Shown here: positions 1 through 5,985 of the stretch, piece by piece
How positions within the stretch are numbered: position 1 is the first letter of the stretch
How the letters are laid out: every line of letters begins with the position of its first letter
Program-made: the position numbers and the translations under genes
Notes under the pieces: model-generated
Databases searched by the model: none
What the model was told of the DNA's origin: nothing
The model's input: only the letters and a program-made list of their open reading frames with translations
Assembly (NCBI GenBank): GCA_003217965.1
Contig: QHNB01000210.1
Location: 1-6,647 of the forward strand
From: Verrucomicrobiota bacterium
Lineage (GTDB): Bacteria; Verrucomicrobiota; Verrucomicrobiia; Chthoniobacterales; UBA10450
Reading direction: 5' to 3'
Length of the DNA: 6,647 nucleotides

Positions 1-36
1 ACTGGGTTCCTGTTTCACGAGCCAGTATTTTTTCAT
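1..36 (-). CDS. Start of an EVE-domain (DUF55-like) protein, partial
   Basis: An ATG at 36-34 on the minus strand opens a frame that runs off the left edge: MKKYWLVKQEPS. This closely matches the start of bacterial EVE-domain proteins, which begin with a 'YWLVKxEP' strand. The EVE domain is related to PUA and YTH domains and is thought to bind modified nucleic-acid bases. No Shine-Dalgarno sequence precedes it; the upstream 20 bases are AT-rich. It lies 80 bases after the cytochrome gene on the same strand and is probably functionally unrelated to it. Only 12 residues are visible, so the call depends on this one motif. Confidence 0.6.
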   Translation of the reverse strand, partial: MKKYWLVKQEPS

Positions 37-62
37 GTTTTTAATGTGACTGGAGGTTTGAG

Positions 63-107
63 CGCCGAACATCGGCGTTCATCGTGAATTCGGCGGTCAT
101 AGACCGC
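63..107 (-). other. Two short hairpins in the intergenic gap after the operon
   Basis: The gap 37-116 holds two perfect inverted repeats with 3-base loops: GCGGTC-TAT-GACCGC (93-107) and CGCCGA-TGT-TCGGCG (63-77), both read on the minus strand. Neither is followed by a T-run in the direction of transcription, so they do not form a standard intrinsic terminator. They may protect the 3' end of the mRNA or weakly attenuate transcription into the next gene. Nothing else is visible in the gap. Confidence 0.4.
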
Positions 108-116
108 GGCCACAGA

Positions 117-905
117 TTAGGGCTTGGGCGGTTGTGCACCCGGTGTGGATGGCGGGGCCGAGCCTTGCGGCGGAGCACTGGGTTGCTGCTGCGCGCCCTG
201 TTCGCCGCCCGGTAGATCCTCATTAGGCGCACCGAGAATTTCAGGTTCGTTGAAAGAGGCGGGGTGACCCGCCAGTTCTTTGCGCAACGCAGCGATTTGT
301 TCTTTCGTCACGGGACTGGCGCTATTGCCCCATTCGCTTCGCTCGTAGGTCACCACGTCAGCAACCTTTTGGTCACCCAAACTTTCCCACGGCTGCATCA
401 CCGCACTGCCGTACTGCTGCCCTTTTACTTTGACCGGCCCCTGTAAGCCTTTGAGAACGATCATCGCCGGACGGCGCGATCCACCTGTCGTAAATTCCGA
501 TCCGGCCAGCGGCGGATATTGGCCCGGAACACCAAGCCCAGTGGCCTGATGGCAGGTCGCGCAGTTCGCGAGAAATACTTTTTTACCGCGCTCGGCCGGA
601 GAAAGCTCGGCCGCCTGTTGCCCGCCGCCGGGGCCTGCAGCCGCAGCTTTTTTGGCCGCTGGAACTAGGGCCGGATCCAAACTATCGCCGCTGAAGGTTC
701 CAGAAAAGCGGCCGAGATATGCGCCCCCAAAGAAAATGGCTAGGCCATAAACGGCGATTAACCAAATGGAAAGCGGCTCAAGCCCGACCCGCGGTTCACG
801 TTTTTCCCTCTGAATGGCGGCATGGACCTGCTGCACCTCCTCGCTTTCGCCATAATCCATTCCCTGGCGAGGACGGGATTCCGGAGTTGAGCTGGAGGAC
901 GTCAT
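117..905 (-). CDS. Membrane-anchored monoheme class I cytochrome c (CcoP-position subunit)
   Basis: The protein has 262 residues from the ATG that overlaps the ccoO stop (ATGA). An in-frame ATG at 1010 is rejected because it would read 35 residues over ccoO. Residues 1-44 are polar and probably cytoplasmic. About 45-68 (PLSIWLIAVYGLAIFFGGAY and on) is one membrane helix, followed by an Ala/Gly linker. The cytochrome domain has RGKKVFLANCATCHQATGLG (106-125) with CATCH at 115-119, then YPPLAGSEF (130-138) and VLKGLQGPVKVKG (150-162). Its likely sixth ligand is M170 in AVMQPW, followed by VVTYERSEWGN (184-194). The tail from about 220 is Pro/Gln/Gly-rich. It sits where ccoP is expected but has one heme site rather than the two of CcoP, and resembles oxidase-linked cytochrome c domains. 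Its likely role is electron transfer from ACIII towards a terminal oxidase. Ends in TAA. Confidence 0.9.
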   Translation of the reverse strand: MTSSSSTPESRPRQGMDYGESEEVQQVHAAIQREKREPRVGLEPLSIWLIAVYGLAIFFGGAYLGRFSGTFSGDSLDPALVPAAKKAAAAGPGGGQQAAELSPAERGKKVFLANCATCHQATGLGVPGQYPPLAGSEFTTGGSRRPAMIVLKGLQGPVKVKGQQYGSAVMQPWESLGDQKVADVVTYERSEWGNSASPVTKEQIAALRKELAGHPASFNEPEILGAPNEDLPGGEQGAQQQPSAPPQGSAPPSTPGAQPPKP

Positions 906-1828
906 TGCGGGGCTTTTCCGGGCGCCGGTGGCGATGGCGGCGCAGCCATTGATTTCACTTCTTTCAGCGGATGGGATTGATCGAGCGACATGAGGTATGC
1001 GACGAGACATTTCGCATCGTAATTAGGGATAATTTCGTAGCCTTCTGTCGGTGCATCATTGCCTCTTAATTTAAGCGCGTCGGCTGCCGGTTCGCCGCCG
1101 ATGTGGCGTTTGTCGAAGAGAAATCGGTATGCCGGCATATTCGAGTCGATGTTCAAACTGCGCGGCGCGTAGAGGTGTTGATAATGCCAGGCTGTCGAAT
1201 AAAGCGCCGGTGTGCCAGATGGTGAGTTCGCGGCTGTGACGCCTGGACTCGCTCCAGGAGATGCGGCTGCCATCGGCGATTGCGCGGGCGACGCGGCTGG
1301 ATTCGCAGCTGCGCTGGCTGGTGATGCGGCTGGAGATTGCGCCGCTGAAGAAGCTGGCGTCGAGGCAGCAGTAACAGGATTTGCGGTCGCAGGCGCTGGC
1401 GACCCGGCGGGCGCCGGAGAAGCCGACGCGTTTGCCGCCGGCGAAGCAGCAGCTTCCGCTTCCGCCGGAGCACGTTTCCCAATGTTGGAGAGATCAGGTC
1501 CCATCCTCAGTCTGCCTAGCAGCGCAGGCCGATCGAAAATGTAATCGCGTGGAGCGCTGCGCCGATCGCCCCATTTACGGTCGATATCAGCGCCCGCGTA
1601 ATCGGCCCGCACCTGTTCGCTGTGACAATAGAAGCAGCCGTTGGCCACATAAACGCGCCGGCCACGTTCCGCCATTCCAGATTTCGGAACCGGATAAGCG
1701 TCGCTGCCGTCCTCCTCCATTTGCGGATCGAGATGACCGATTTGCAAGTTCGGGATATAGGCAAGACCGATCCACGAGAAGGCGAGTGTTCCGAAAATTC
1801 CAAGGACGAGCGAGGTAAACCCTTTCAT
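902..1828 (-). CDS. ccoO: CcoO-type membrane-anchored monoheme cytochrome c (cbb3 oxidase subunit II)
   Basis: The protein has 308 residues. An N-terminal membrane anchor (about 3-25) leads to a CcoO domain. NGCFYCHSEQVR (63-74) holds the heme c site CFYCH (65-69). YIFDRPALLG (96-105) and RMGPDLSNIGKR (108-119) are CcoO hallmarks, and WHYQHLYAPRSLNIDSNMPA (214-233) contains M231, the likely heme ligand. In cbb3 oxidases CcoO binds CcoN and carries electrons from CcoP to the catalytic heme. Here its CcoN partner lacks the hemes, so electrons probably leave elsewhere. An Ala/Ser/Pro-rich insert of about 89 residues (120-208) separates the two halves of the heme domain, and the C-terminus (296-308) is Pro-rich. 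The ATG shares one base with the upstream stop, and the TGA stop overlaps the next start (ATGA). CcoO is usually about 200-240 residues; the insert explains the excess. Confidence 0.92.
   Translation of the reverse strand: MKGFTSLVLGIFGTLAFSWIGLAYIPNLQIGHLDPQMEEDGSDAYPVPKSGMAERGRRVYVANGCFYCHSEQVRADYAGADIDRKWGDRRSAPRDYIFDRPALLGRLRMGPDLSNIGKRAPAEAEAAASPAANASASPAPAGSPAPATANPVTAASTPASSAAQSPAASPASAAANPAASPAQSPMAAASPGASPGVTAANSPSGTPALYSTAWHYQHLYAPRSLNIDSNMPAYRFLFDKRHIGGEPAADALKLRGNDAPTEGYEIIPNYDAKCLVAYLMSLDQSHPLKEVKSMAAPPSPPAPGKAPQ
1205..1471 (-). repeat. Low-complexity Ala/Ser/Pro-coding insert within ccoO
   Basis: Codons 120-208 of ccoO use almost only Ala, Ser, Pro, Thr, Asn, Gly and Gln, with recurring SPAA/ASPA/NPAA units. 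At DNA level (plus-strand text) the word atgcggctg/acgcggctg recurs at 1261, 1291 and 1324, i.e. every 30-33 bases. This suggests growth by in-frame slippage or tandem duplication followed by drift. Confidence 0.75.
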
Positions 1829-3342
1829 CAGTGCGCCACCAGTTCTTCGGTGTCAGGCTCCAGCGGATTTAAAAATGTTGGGACATCGGCCGCGCGGCCC
1901 AAGCCCAGGATCATGAGGATAAAATGATAAGCAAAAACGCCGTGGGCTACGATGAGCAGAATCTCGGCGAGGGTGCGCCCGCGGAGATATGGCAGGACGG
2001 ATTGCGTGCTCTCGGTAAACGCCAGGGTAGGATTATCCATGTTTAATCCCTGAACGAAACCGCCGGCCAGAAGCATCAGTGTCATCAGTCCAATGCCGTA
2101 GGCGGAAGCCCAGAAATGGATTTTAATCAGTGATGAATAACGCCATTCCCGGCCGACCAGGCGCGGCATGATGTAATACATCGAACCGAACATGATCATG
2201 CTGTAAAAGGCGTAGAGTCCGACCTCGCTGTAGCCGACGCTGACCTCGGTGAAATGGAGGAAATGGGTGAAGGTGCGCAACGAAATGATCACGCCGATCG
2301 CGGCAAAGGCGGTGTAGGAGATCGCGCCAAAAACGGTGAACCGCAGGGTCGGGCTGTAGCGCATAAGGGGGAAGTATCCGCGCATGGTCATGTGATGATT
2401 CAGTCCGACGGTGGCGAATGGAATCACGCAAAGGATCATGGCTGCGATACTGGCGGTGACCATCCAGGCTGGGAACGGGCCATCGACCAGTTGTTGCATG
2501 CCGGTCCAACTGGCGAAAAACGCGTAAGTCCAGAAACCGATCGCGGCTAAATGGTAGCTGTAAACCGGACGCCCGATCACCTTCGGGATCATGTAATAGG
2601 CAGTGCCGAGCCCGAGCGAGCCGAACCAGAGAAAGAGCAAATTATTTGCGTACCACCAGTTGACCGCGGCCTGTAACACGCCCTGCACCGGCGCGATGAA
2701 AAGCATGACTTGGGCAGCGAGATAAATCCACGGGAACCAGAGGAACGCGGCCAGCAAATACCATTGTGTGATGTAGATCGGATCAGAGCGATGGAAGCGA
2801 AACATCAGCACCGCCCATGACACGATGAGCGAATAAGCGACGAAGAGCACGACCGCGGCATAGCTCGGAAATTCCAGCCATGGAAAGCCCGTGCTTTGCC
2901 CGATGAAAATTCCGATTACCCCGAGAAAAACTCCCAAGGTCCAGAAGGCACCGCCCACAAACAACAACAAGGGATGCCGCAATGTCGTGCGACACAAACG
3001 CGCCATCAGCCAAATGGCGGTGCCCATTCCAACCATCGAGCCCCAGCCGTAAAGCATGATGTTCATTTGCGCCGGACGAATTCGGCCCCAGGTGAGGAAC
3101 GCCACGTCCGATAGGAAATCGGGCGAGTGCATTTTGAATGAGGCCAGGAAGCTGAGGAACGTGCCGAGCAACAACCAGGCAATGGCCGTGGCATAAAACA
3201 GGAGCACGGGCACACGAACAGAAGCGTCGATGAGGGCGCGTTCCACTTGATCCGCATCACTCGCGGTCAGGTCCGTCACACTGGCCGGTGCTCTCAGTGG
3301 GATTTCTGTCGGGCCTATCAACGGATCGGGCGAGTTCATCAT
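1828..3342 (-). CDS. CcoN-like (cbb3 oxidase subunit I fold) membrane protein lacking all heme and CuB ligands
   Basis: The protein has 504 residues and about twelve membrane helices, the CcoN size and topology. It follows CcoN through GRIRPAQMN (86-94), NWWYANN (228-234), IPKVIGRPVYSYHLAAIGFW (252-271), HFTEVSVGYSEVG (363-375) and IMPRLVGREW (391-400). Compared with the Pseudomonas stutzeri CcoN sequence recalled from memory, every ligand position differs: low-spin heme H60 is Q92 and H347 is E373; heme b3 H345 is Y371; CuB H207, H257 and H258 are N233, Q283 and Q284. The active-site Tyr251 is A277, and K-channel S240 and H243 are Ala and Gly. Oxygen reduction is therefore not expected. The frame is intact, and the CcoO gene follows with a one-base overlap (TGATG). 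A structural scaffold for cytochromes is the best guess. Automated annotation would call it ccoN. Codon 2 (3339) is also ATG, so the start may be one codon later. Confidence 0.9.
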   Translation of the reverse strand: MMNSPDPLIGPTEIPLRAPASVTDLTASDADQVERALIDASVRVPVLLFYATAIAWLLLGTFLSFLASFKMHSPDFLSDVAFLTWGRIRPAQMNIMLYGWGSMVGMGTAIWLMARLCRTTLRHPLLLFVGGAFWTLGVFLGVIGIFIGQSTGFPWLEFPSYAAVVLFVAYSLIVSWAVLMFRFHRSDPIYITQWYLLAAFLWFPWIYLAAQVMLFIAPVQGVLQAAVNWWYANNLLFLWFGSLGLGTAYYMIPKVIGRPVYSYHLAAIGFWTYAFFASWTGMQQLVDGPFPAWMVTASIAAMILCVIPFATVGLNHHMTMRGYFPLMRYSPTLRFTVFGAISYTAFAAIGVIISLRTFTHFLHFTEVSVGYSEVGLYAFYSMIMFGSMYYIMPRLVGREWRYSSLIKIHFWASAYGIGLMTLMLLAGGFVQGLNMDNPTLAFTESTQSVLPYLRGRTLAEILLIVAHGVFAYHFILMILGLGRAADVPTFLNPLEPDTEELVAH

Positions 3343-4046
3343 GGTGTTTTTCCGGGAACCGGAAGCGGACTGCCCGGTGGACTTTGTTTTGGTGTGCCGG
3401 TAGGTGAGACTGCTGGCTGTCCACTCGGCGGTGCCGGCGCCGCCAGTGGGTTCGCCGAAGCACCGGGCTGGGTGCCTGGCTGCGCGCCCGGCGGATTGGC
3501 CGCGGCTGCGGGTTGATTCCGATTTTCGGAGTCTTTGCCTGAGACTGACGTTGGCTTCGGCGTGACGCTCGGTTGTGGCGGAGCACTTGGCGTCGCCGAT
3601 GGCTGGGACGCTCCGGTTTGGGTCGCAGCCGATGGCGCTCCGACAGCAGGCGCGGGAGCTTGGCCAGGCGATCCTGAAGCTGCGGGCGAGGGACCCGGCG
3701 ATTGCTGCGCGGGCGCAGGTGTTTCAATCGGCCCGGCCGGCTCGGGTTTTTTCTGCGCTAGCTCCGCCAGGGCGAGCTGCATTGCGCGAGAGATCGGGAT
3801 ACGCGCGACGCCCTTGCTTTTATCGACCCAGCCGTAGGTCGTTAGATCCTTGTGCGCCTCGTCCATCGCCGTCTTCAATTTTTCCTCGCGCGCTTTGGCT
3901 CGCTTGGCTTCGTAGGTGTTTCCGCGGGGAGCAATGCGCACGAGCACGGCGACGAGCAGGCCGAAGAAAACGAAAAGCAAAATCACTCCCAGCCATGTGG
4001 TGAAGGGGAAGGGCTCGTGGCGAGGAGATGATGAGGAAGTCTCCAT
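3339..4046 (-). CDS. Single-span membrane protein with a GWVDK...RIPI motif and disordered Pro/Ala-rich tail; ACIII/oxidase-associated, function unknown
   Basis: The protein has 235 residues. Residues 1-15 are polar, and 16-38 (TTWLGVILLFVFFGLLVAVLV and flanks) form one membrane helix. Residues 43-66 are a charged Lys/Glu/Ala helix. At 71-89 is YGWVDKSKGVARIPISRAM, a motif I recall in small uncharacterised proteins beside cytochrome oxidase and SCO genes in several phyla. From about 101 to the end the sequence is Pro/Ala/Ser/Gly/Gln-rich and surely disordered. The start lies one base after the actF stop, without a clear ribosome binding site, so translation probably depends on actF. The stop overlaps the CcoN-like start. 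By position and one-helix topology it could replace ActG, the small extra subunit of some ACIII complexes, or it could be an assembly or linker protein. I cannot assign a reaction. Confidence 0.85.
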   Translation of the reverse strand: METSSSSPRHEPFPFTTWLGVILLFVFFGLLVAVLVRIAPRGNTYEAKRAKAREEKLKTAMDEAHKDLTTYGWVDKSKGVARIPISRAMQLALAELAQKKPEPAGPIETPAPAQQSPGPSPAASGSPGQAPAPAVGAPSAATQTGASQPSATPSAPPQPSVTPKPTSVSGKDSENRNQPAAAANPPGAQPGTQPGASANPLAAPAPPSGQPAVSPTGTPKQSPPGSPLPVPGKTP

Positions 4047-4047
4047 G

Positions 4048-5244
4048 TCAGTTCGTCAGACGGAGCGACTCAATGATGCGCGGATCGCGCATCGGGAACA
4101 TTGAAGTGCGCCCGACGATTCGCAGGTAGAGAAAAGCAAGACTGCATCCGATGGCGACGGGACAAATTAAATCCCAGATGCTGAACCGGACGCCGGTGCC
4201 GTGCAGCGCCGGCAGCACGACGATGTACATATCGAGCGCCTGCATGAAGAGCATCCACCCCGCGACCCAGCAGAGCTGGTGCGGATGTAACTTGATCGAG
4301 CGCAAAAGTAAGATCGCGAACGGCCCGAAAAAGCGGCCGAAGACGAGGAGCAGACTGAGCGGCCACCACGACGCCGTATTCCGGACAATAAAGTATTGCG
4401 TTTCTTCCGGAATGTTAGCGTACCAATAGAGCATGTATTGGCCGAAACCGATGTAGGCCCAGAAAATGCAGAACGCCAGCATCCATTTCCCCATGATGTG
4501 GTAATGTTCCATCGTGACCACATTCAGATAACCGGCTTTGCGGAGCGCTGTAGTCACCAACACGAGAAGCGACATCGAGCTGCCGACCGAGCCCGCGAAA
4601 ATGTACGGGCCCCACATGGTCGAGTACCAGTGATAATTCAGCCCCATTAGCCAGTCGAAGGCGGCGAAGCTAAGAGCATAACCAAAGATAGGCAGGCCGA
4701 TGAAGGCGAGCTTGCGCATCCAGACGGTGCAGCGCGGATTACCGTCGCGGTCCTGCGCCACAGAGAAGCGGCGCAACAAAAATGCCAGGCCGCCGAGGAG
4801 AACAAAATAAAGTGCGGCGCGAAAAACGAAGGAGGGCCAGTTGAGATACTGGCGTTTCAAATCAAGCGCATGATCCTGCCCGGGCGGGACATCCGCCCAG
4901 GTAAAAAGCTGGGGACGCAGGAGCAAAATCGGAATGGCAAACACGGCTAACGCAATGAGCAGAAGCGCAATGTTCTCAAGCTGACGGCGCACAACTACCG
5001 TCCATTCCGCGTCAGTGGCGTGATGCACAATCGTCCAGAACAGGCAGCCACAGCAAAGGGTGAAGAAGAAAATGAACCCGAAGAGCCAGGAGAAACTGAA
5101 TTGCAGCGGCGAGATGAAGGCACCGATGAGACAGAGAATTAGGCCGACGACCGCGCCGGCTGCGAGCAGCAACTGCAAGCCGGTAAAGCGAGTCGATTCG
5201 AAAAATTCTCCTTCGGGCGTGGGGATCTCGGCGCGCTCGCTCAT
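4048..5244 (-). CDS. actF: Alternative complex III membrane subunit ActF
   Basis: The protein has 398 residues starting MSERAEIPTPEGEFF and is polytopic, with about ten hydrophobic helices. It is a normal-length ActF, the second NrfD-like subunit of ACIII, which pairs with ActC in the membrane. Segments that match the family from memory are WTIVHHATDAEWTVVVRRQL (70-89), DWLMGLNYHWYSTMWGPYIF (197-216) and FWAYIGFGQYMLYWYANIPE (261-280). ActF carries no redox cofactor; roles in proton movement have been proposed for its buried polar residues, here for example H74, H75, D78 and E80. The ATG overlaps the actE stop (ATGA), and an in-frame ATG 44 codons upstream is rejected because it would lie over actE. 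It ends in TGA, one base before the next gene. The protein appears complete. Confidence 0.95.
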   Translation of the reverse strand: MSERAEIPTPEGEFFESTRFTGLQLLLAAGAVVGLILCLIGAFISPLQFSFSWLFGFIFFFTLCCGCLFWTIVHHATDAEWTVVVRRQLENIALLLIALAVFAIPILLLRPQLFTWADVPPGQDHALDLKRQYLNWPSFVFRAALYFVLLGGLAFLLRRFSVAQDRDGNPRCTVWMRKLAFIGLPIFGYALSFAAFDWLMGLNYHWYSTMWGPYIFAGSVGSSMSLLVLVTTALRKAGYLNVVTMEHYHIMGKWMLAFCIFWAYIGFGQYMLYWYANIPEETQYFIVRNTASWWPLSLLLVFGRFFGPFAILLLRSIKLHPHQLCWVAGWMLFMQALDMYIVVLPALHGTGVRFSIWDLICPVAIGCSLAFLYLRIVGRTSMFPMRDPRIIESLRLTN

Positions 5245-5984
5245 TTTTTCGTTGCCTCCGGTTGTGCTGGCGCAGTCGCTGGTTTGTCCAATTGCGCCAA
5301 CTGATTGGGCGGGACATCGGCGGCGGTAGCGTTTTGGCTGCGTTGCAACGCGCGAAGGTAAGTAATGATGGCCCATCGGTCCGCCACCGGCACGTTGCCG
5401 CCGTAAGACATCATCGTGTTCTTGCCGTTGGTGATGGTGTTGAAAATTTCGCCGTCGGCCATTTTGCGGATCCGTTCATCTTGCAAGGTGGCGACGGTGG
5501 CGAGGCCGTATTGTTTCGCCATGCCATTGCCCGCCGCCGTCAGACCGTGGCAAACGGAACAATTAATGTTGAAGCGCTGTTGACCGCGACGCATAAGCTC
5601 GGCCGTGACCGGAATGGGAATGCCGGTGCCCCAGTTCGTTCCCATTTTGCCGGTATTGTAATAGTCAGTGCCAAGGCTGAAGCCGAGATGCTCGTGCGAT
5701 AATTCTTCGCCCGGCGGTGCGCCGCTGGGCGAGATTTCCGGCGGCGCGTTCTGTTGCGGCTTCGGCATCTCGTAACCCATCGGTACCGTGGCCGCGATGG
5801 GTAGGCGCGGGCCCCGACTATCGGCGAAAAATCCGAGCGGCGCCTGCGCGCGCATTTTCGGCTGCCGCACCATGTCGGGCATAAGTTCCCATGGCGGCCG
5901 CGGACTTTTTTCCCCACGGAAACCGGCCATGGCGATGATGGCGAGGGCAGCGAGAACGAAGATGAGAAGGAAGCCGCGCAGCAT
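5241..5984 (-). CDS. actE: Alternative complex III monoheme cytochrome c subunit ActE
   Basis: The protein has 247 residues from the ATG chosen by its ribosome binding site. Residues 1-20 (MLRGFLLIFVLAALAIIAMA) form a hydrophobic export signal or anchor. An Arg/Pro-rich stretch PRPPWELMPDM (29-39), typical of the ActE N-terminal region, follows. The heme c site CSVCH is at 142-146, and a Met at 191 or 192 in NTMMSYGG is the likely sixth ligand. DRWAIITYLRALQRSQ (202-217) is the closing helix common to ActE. In ACIII this periplasmic cytochrome takes electrons from the pentaheme ActA or passes them to the acceptor. The only cysteines are the two that bind heme, so there is no lipobox cysteine. 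The last ~25 residues are Ala/Pro/Gln-rich. The gene follows actD by one base and overlaps actF by ATGA. Confidence 0.93.
   Translation of the reverse strand: MLRGFLLIFVLAALAIIAMAGFRGEKSPRPPWELMPDMVRQPKMRAQAPLGFFADSRGPRLPIAATVPMGYEMPKPQQNAPPEISPSGAPPGEELSHEHLGFSLGTDYYNTGKMGTNWGTGIPIPVTAELMRRGQQRFNINCSVCHGLTAAGNGMAKQYGLATVATLQDERIRKMADGEIFNTITNGKNTMMSYGGNVPVADRWAIITYLRALQRSQNATAADVPPNQLAQLDKPATAPAQPEATKK
5255..5259 (-). promoter_or_regulatory. Ribosome binding site of actF
   Basis: GGAGG on the minus strand lies 10 bases before the actF ATG (5244-5242), inside the last codons of actE. The spacing is a little long, but this is the strongest Shine-Dalgarno match near the start. It favours the ATGA-overlap start over an in-frame ATG at 5376. 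Confidence 0.65.
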
Positions 5985-5985
5985 G

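Noticed and set aside
63..107. Intrinsic (rho-independent) terminator
   Set aside because: Stems are only 6 bp, and the minus-strand sequence after each stem has no run of T.
41..232. Minus-strand 63-codon frame across the end of the cytochrome gene
   Set aside because: It overlaps the Pro-rich tail of the cytochrome in another frame, is Arg/Pro/Asn-rich without a motif, and has no ribosome binding site.
906..1010. Upstream in-frame ATG extending the last cytochrome by 35 residues
   Set aside because: The extension reads over ccoO in another frame. The ATG at 905 overlaps the ccoO stop exactly, as at the other junctions.
1212..1544. Plus-strand open frame of 110 codons, Ala/Gly/Asp-rich
   Set aside because: It is the antisense shadow of the Ala/Ser/Pro insert of ccoO, whose composition lacks stop codons on the other strand. 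It has no ribosome binding site or recognisable domain.
1828..3342. Frameshift or pseudogene explanation for the missing CcoN ligands
   Set aside because: The frame is continuous for 504 codons, similarity to CcoN continues without gaps on both sides of each substituted site, and the stop/start junctions are intact. The changes are point substitutions at exact ligand positions.
1828..3342. Nitric oxide reductase (NorB-like) identity
   Set aside because: NOR families change active-site tyrosine and proton-channel residues but keep the six metal-binding histidines. Here all six are absent.
3535..4003. Overlapping plus-strand open frames opposite the 235-residue membrane protein gene
   Set aside because: The Pro/Ala-rich coding DNA is stop-poor on both strands. 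The minus-strand frame has a membrane helix, a conserved-looking motif and exact operon junctions; the plus-strand frames have none.
5245..5376. Upstream in-frame ATG that would extend ActF by 44 residues
   Set aside because: It overlaps actE fully, adds a basic sequence with no family match, and loses the GGAGG plus ATGA-overlap start at 5244.
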